Part shown: in pieces, positions 13,200-14,099 of the stretch
Layout: each line of letters begins with the position of its first letter
Position numbering within the stretch: position 1 is the stretch's first letter
Source: Dehalococcoidales bacterium
GTDB lineage: Bacteria > Chloroflexota > Dehalococcoidia > Dehalococcoidales > RBG-16-60-22
DNA: 14,099 nt
Direction: 5' to 3'
Assembly (NCBI GenBank): GCA_030628245.1
Contig: DAOVRI010000021.1
Coordinates: 1-14,099, forward strand
Notes under the pieces: model-generated
The model's input: only the letters and a program-made list of their open reading frames with translations
The model's database searches: none
What the model was told of the DNA's origin: nothing
Program-made: the position numbers and the translations under genes

Positions 13200-14099
13200 G
13201 TGAGCAGTGAAAAGCAAGCTATAGTCAATACCAGGGACGGGAAAGTAGAGGGGAGTTATCAGGACGGACTCTACGTGTTTAAAGGGATTCCCTTCGCCGC
13301 ACCGCCCATCGGGGAGCTGCGCTGGATGCCCCTTCAGCCCGTAAAGCCGTGGGATGGTGTACGCCCGACGAAAAAATACGGGGCGATTGCTCCACAGAAT
13401 CCAATGCCTGTCGCCGCTCCGGGAATGCCTACCTTTGACGAACCCCAAGACGAAGACTGCCTCTTCCTGAACATCTGGACGCCAGGGCTGGATAATGCCC
13501 GCCGTCCGGTCATGTTCTGGATACACGGCGGCGCTTTTATTATTGGAGCCGGAACCGAGTCGGTCTTGGAGGGCGGTAAACTGGCCAGGCGCGGTGATAT
13601 CGTCCTTGTCAGTATTAACTACCGCCTGGGGGCGTTCGGGTTCTTGAACCTGAAAGAAATAACTGGCGGTAAAATACCGGCTACTGGCAACGAAGGCCTG
13701 CTCGACCAGGTAGTGGCTTTGGAATGGGTGCATGATAACATCGCCGTTTTCGGTGGCGACCCGGATAATATTACTGCTTTTGGTTTTTCCGCCGGCGGCA
13801 TGAGTATCGGTAATCTGCTGGGTATGCCTCTGGCAAGCGGTAAATTCCACAAGGCTATCAACCGCAGCGGCGCAGCCAATGTCGTTGGGCCCCTGGATAG
13901 CGCGGTTAAAATTTCCGAGCAATATCTTAAAATTTTAAACATGAATAATAAGGATGCCGATGCTTTACGTAAGCTTAAAACACAGGAACTGCTCGATGGG
14001 CAACAGCAACTGGGGATGAAGTTGCGTGAGGCTGAATACAGGATAACGCCGTTTCAACCGGTTGTTGATGGCAAGATTCTTCCGGAATGGCCCATTGAA
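13200..14099 (+). CDS. Type B carboxylesterase/lipase, 3' end cut by window edge
   Basis: This is an alpha/beta-hydrolase of the carboxylesterase type B family, which hydrolyses carboxylic esters. The first 300 codons are present; family members usually run to about 480-550 residues. The GTG at 13200 has AGGAGG five bases upstream, and no in-frame ATG near it would keep the conserved N-terminus. Visible landmarks are VFKGIPFAAPP (26-36), the signature EDCLFLNIW (85-93), the oxyanion hole HGGAF (109-113) and the nucleophile elbow GFSAGG with S197. The remaining catalytic residues, the acid (Glu/Asp) and His, are expected further downstream; the acid may be just beyond the edge. No signal peptide is seen, so it is probably cytosolic. 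It has its own promoter. Its substrate is not identifiable; para-nitrobenzyl-esterase-like enzymes are typical relatives. Confidence 0.92.
   Translation, partial: MSSEKQAIVNTRDGKVEGSYQDGLYVFKGIPFAAPPIGELRWMPLQPVKPWDGVRPTKKYGAIAPQNPMPVAAPGMPTFDEPQDEDCLFLNIWTPGLDNARRPVMFWIHGGAFIIGAGTESVLEGGKLARRGDIVLVSINYRLGAFGFLNLKEITGGKIPATGNEGLLDQVVALEWVHDNIAVFGGDPDNITAFGFSAGGMSIGNLLGMPLASGKFHKAINRSGAANVVGPLDSAVKISEQYLKILNMNNKDADALRKLKTQELLDGQQQLGMKLREAEYRITPFQPVVDGKILPEWPIE

Noticed and set aside
13164..13922. Minus-strand 252-codon frame opposite the carboxylesterase
   Set aside because: The plus strand has the full esterase signature (EDCLFLNIW, HGGAF, GFSAGG) with promoter and ribosome binding site; the antisense frame has none.
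1..14099. tRNA, rRNA, CRISPR array, transposase or phage genes
   Set aside because: None seen on either strand; the only mobile-like sequence is the REP-like gap at 12899-13101.

Overview
The window carries an archaellum (archaeal-type flagellum) gene cluster in what looks like a bacterium, most likely a member of the Chloroflexota. The machinery is unmistakably of archaellum type: ArlI and ArlH ATPases, the ArlJ membrane platform, ArlG/ArlF stator proteins, three archaellins with class III signal peptides and a FlaD/E-domain protein. The expression signals are bacterial. Nearly every gene has a strong Shine-Dalgarno sequence, GTG and TTG starts occur, the flanking genes have sigma70-like -35/-10 promoters, and the neighbouring regulator is of the NarL/LuxR type. 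Archaellum loci outside Archaea are, to my knowledge, known mainly from Chloroflexota; the phylum is an inference, not read from a marker gene.

Positions 1-9758 (all minus strand, transcribed right to left) hold, in transcription order: archaellin A (9758-9159), a small one-span membrane protein (9155-8817), archaellins B and C (8618-7965, 7929-7285), a strong GC-rich hairpin (7229-7261), ArlG (7128-6652), ArlF (6640-6125), a longer ArlF paralogue with an extra C-terminal domain (6056-4953), ArlJ (4939-3431), a 67-residue ArlC-like acidic protein (3420-3217), a 377-residue FlaD/E-domain protein with an acidic hexapeptide repeat (3210-2077), ArlH (2047-1337) and ArlI (1328-, running off the left edge). 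From ArlG onward the genes are mostly 6-30 bases apart, as expected for one operon. The expected division of labour is: archaellins form the filament, ArlJ/I/H form the motor and assembly platform, ArlG/ArlF anchor the stator outside the membrane, and the ArlC/D/E-like proteins form the cytosolic ring that connects to taxis signalling. No prepilin peptidase, ArlX, chemotaxis gene or CheF is in the window.

Positions 9759-10153 are a 395-base AT-rich intergenic region with short direct repeats. It separates the archaellum cluster from a divergent NarL-type regulator (10154-10885) whose receiver domain has lost the phosphoacceptor aspartate. This is a plausible dedicated regulator of the cluster.

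Positions 10886-14099 look like unrelated metabolic cargo: a DUF5658-like membrane protein and a small alpha/beta-barrel protein (both minus), a zinc-dependent alcohol dehydrogenase with a TTG start (plus), a roughly 310-base gap with a REP-like hairpin, and the first 300 codons of a type B carboxylesterase (plus, off the right edge).
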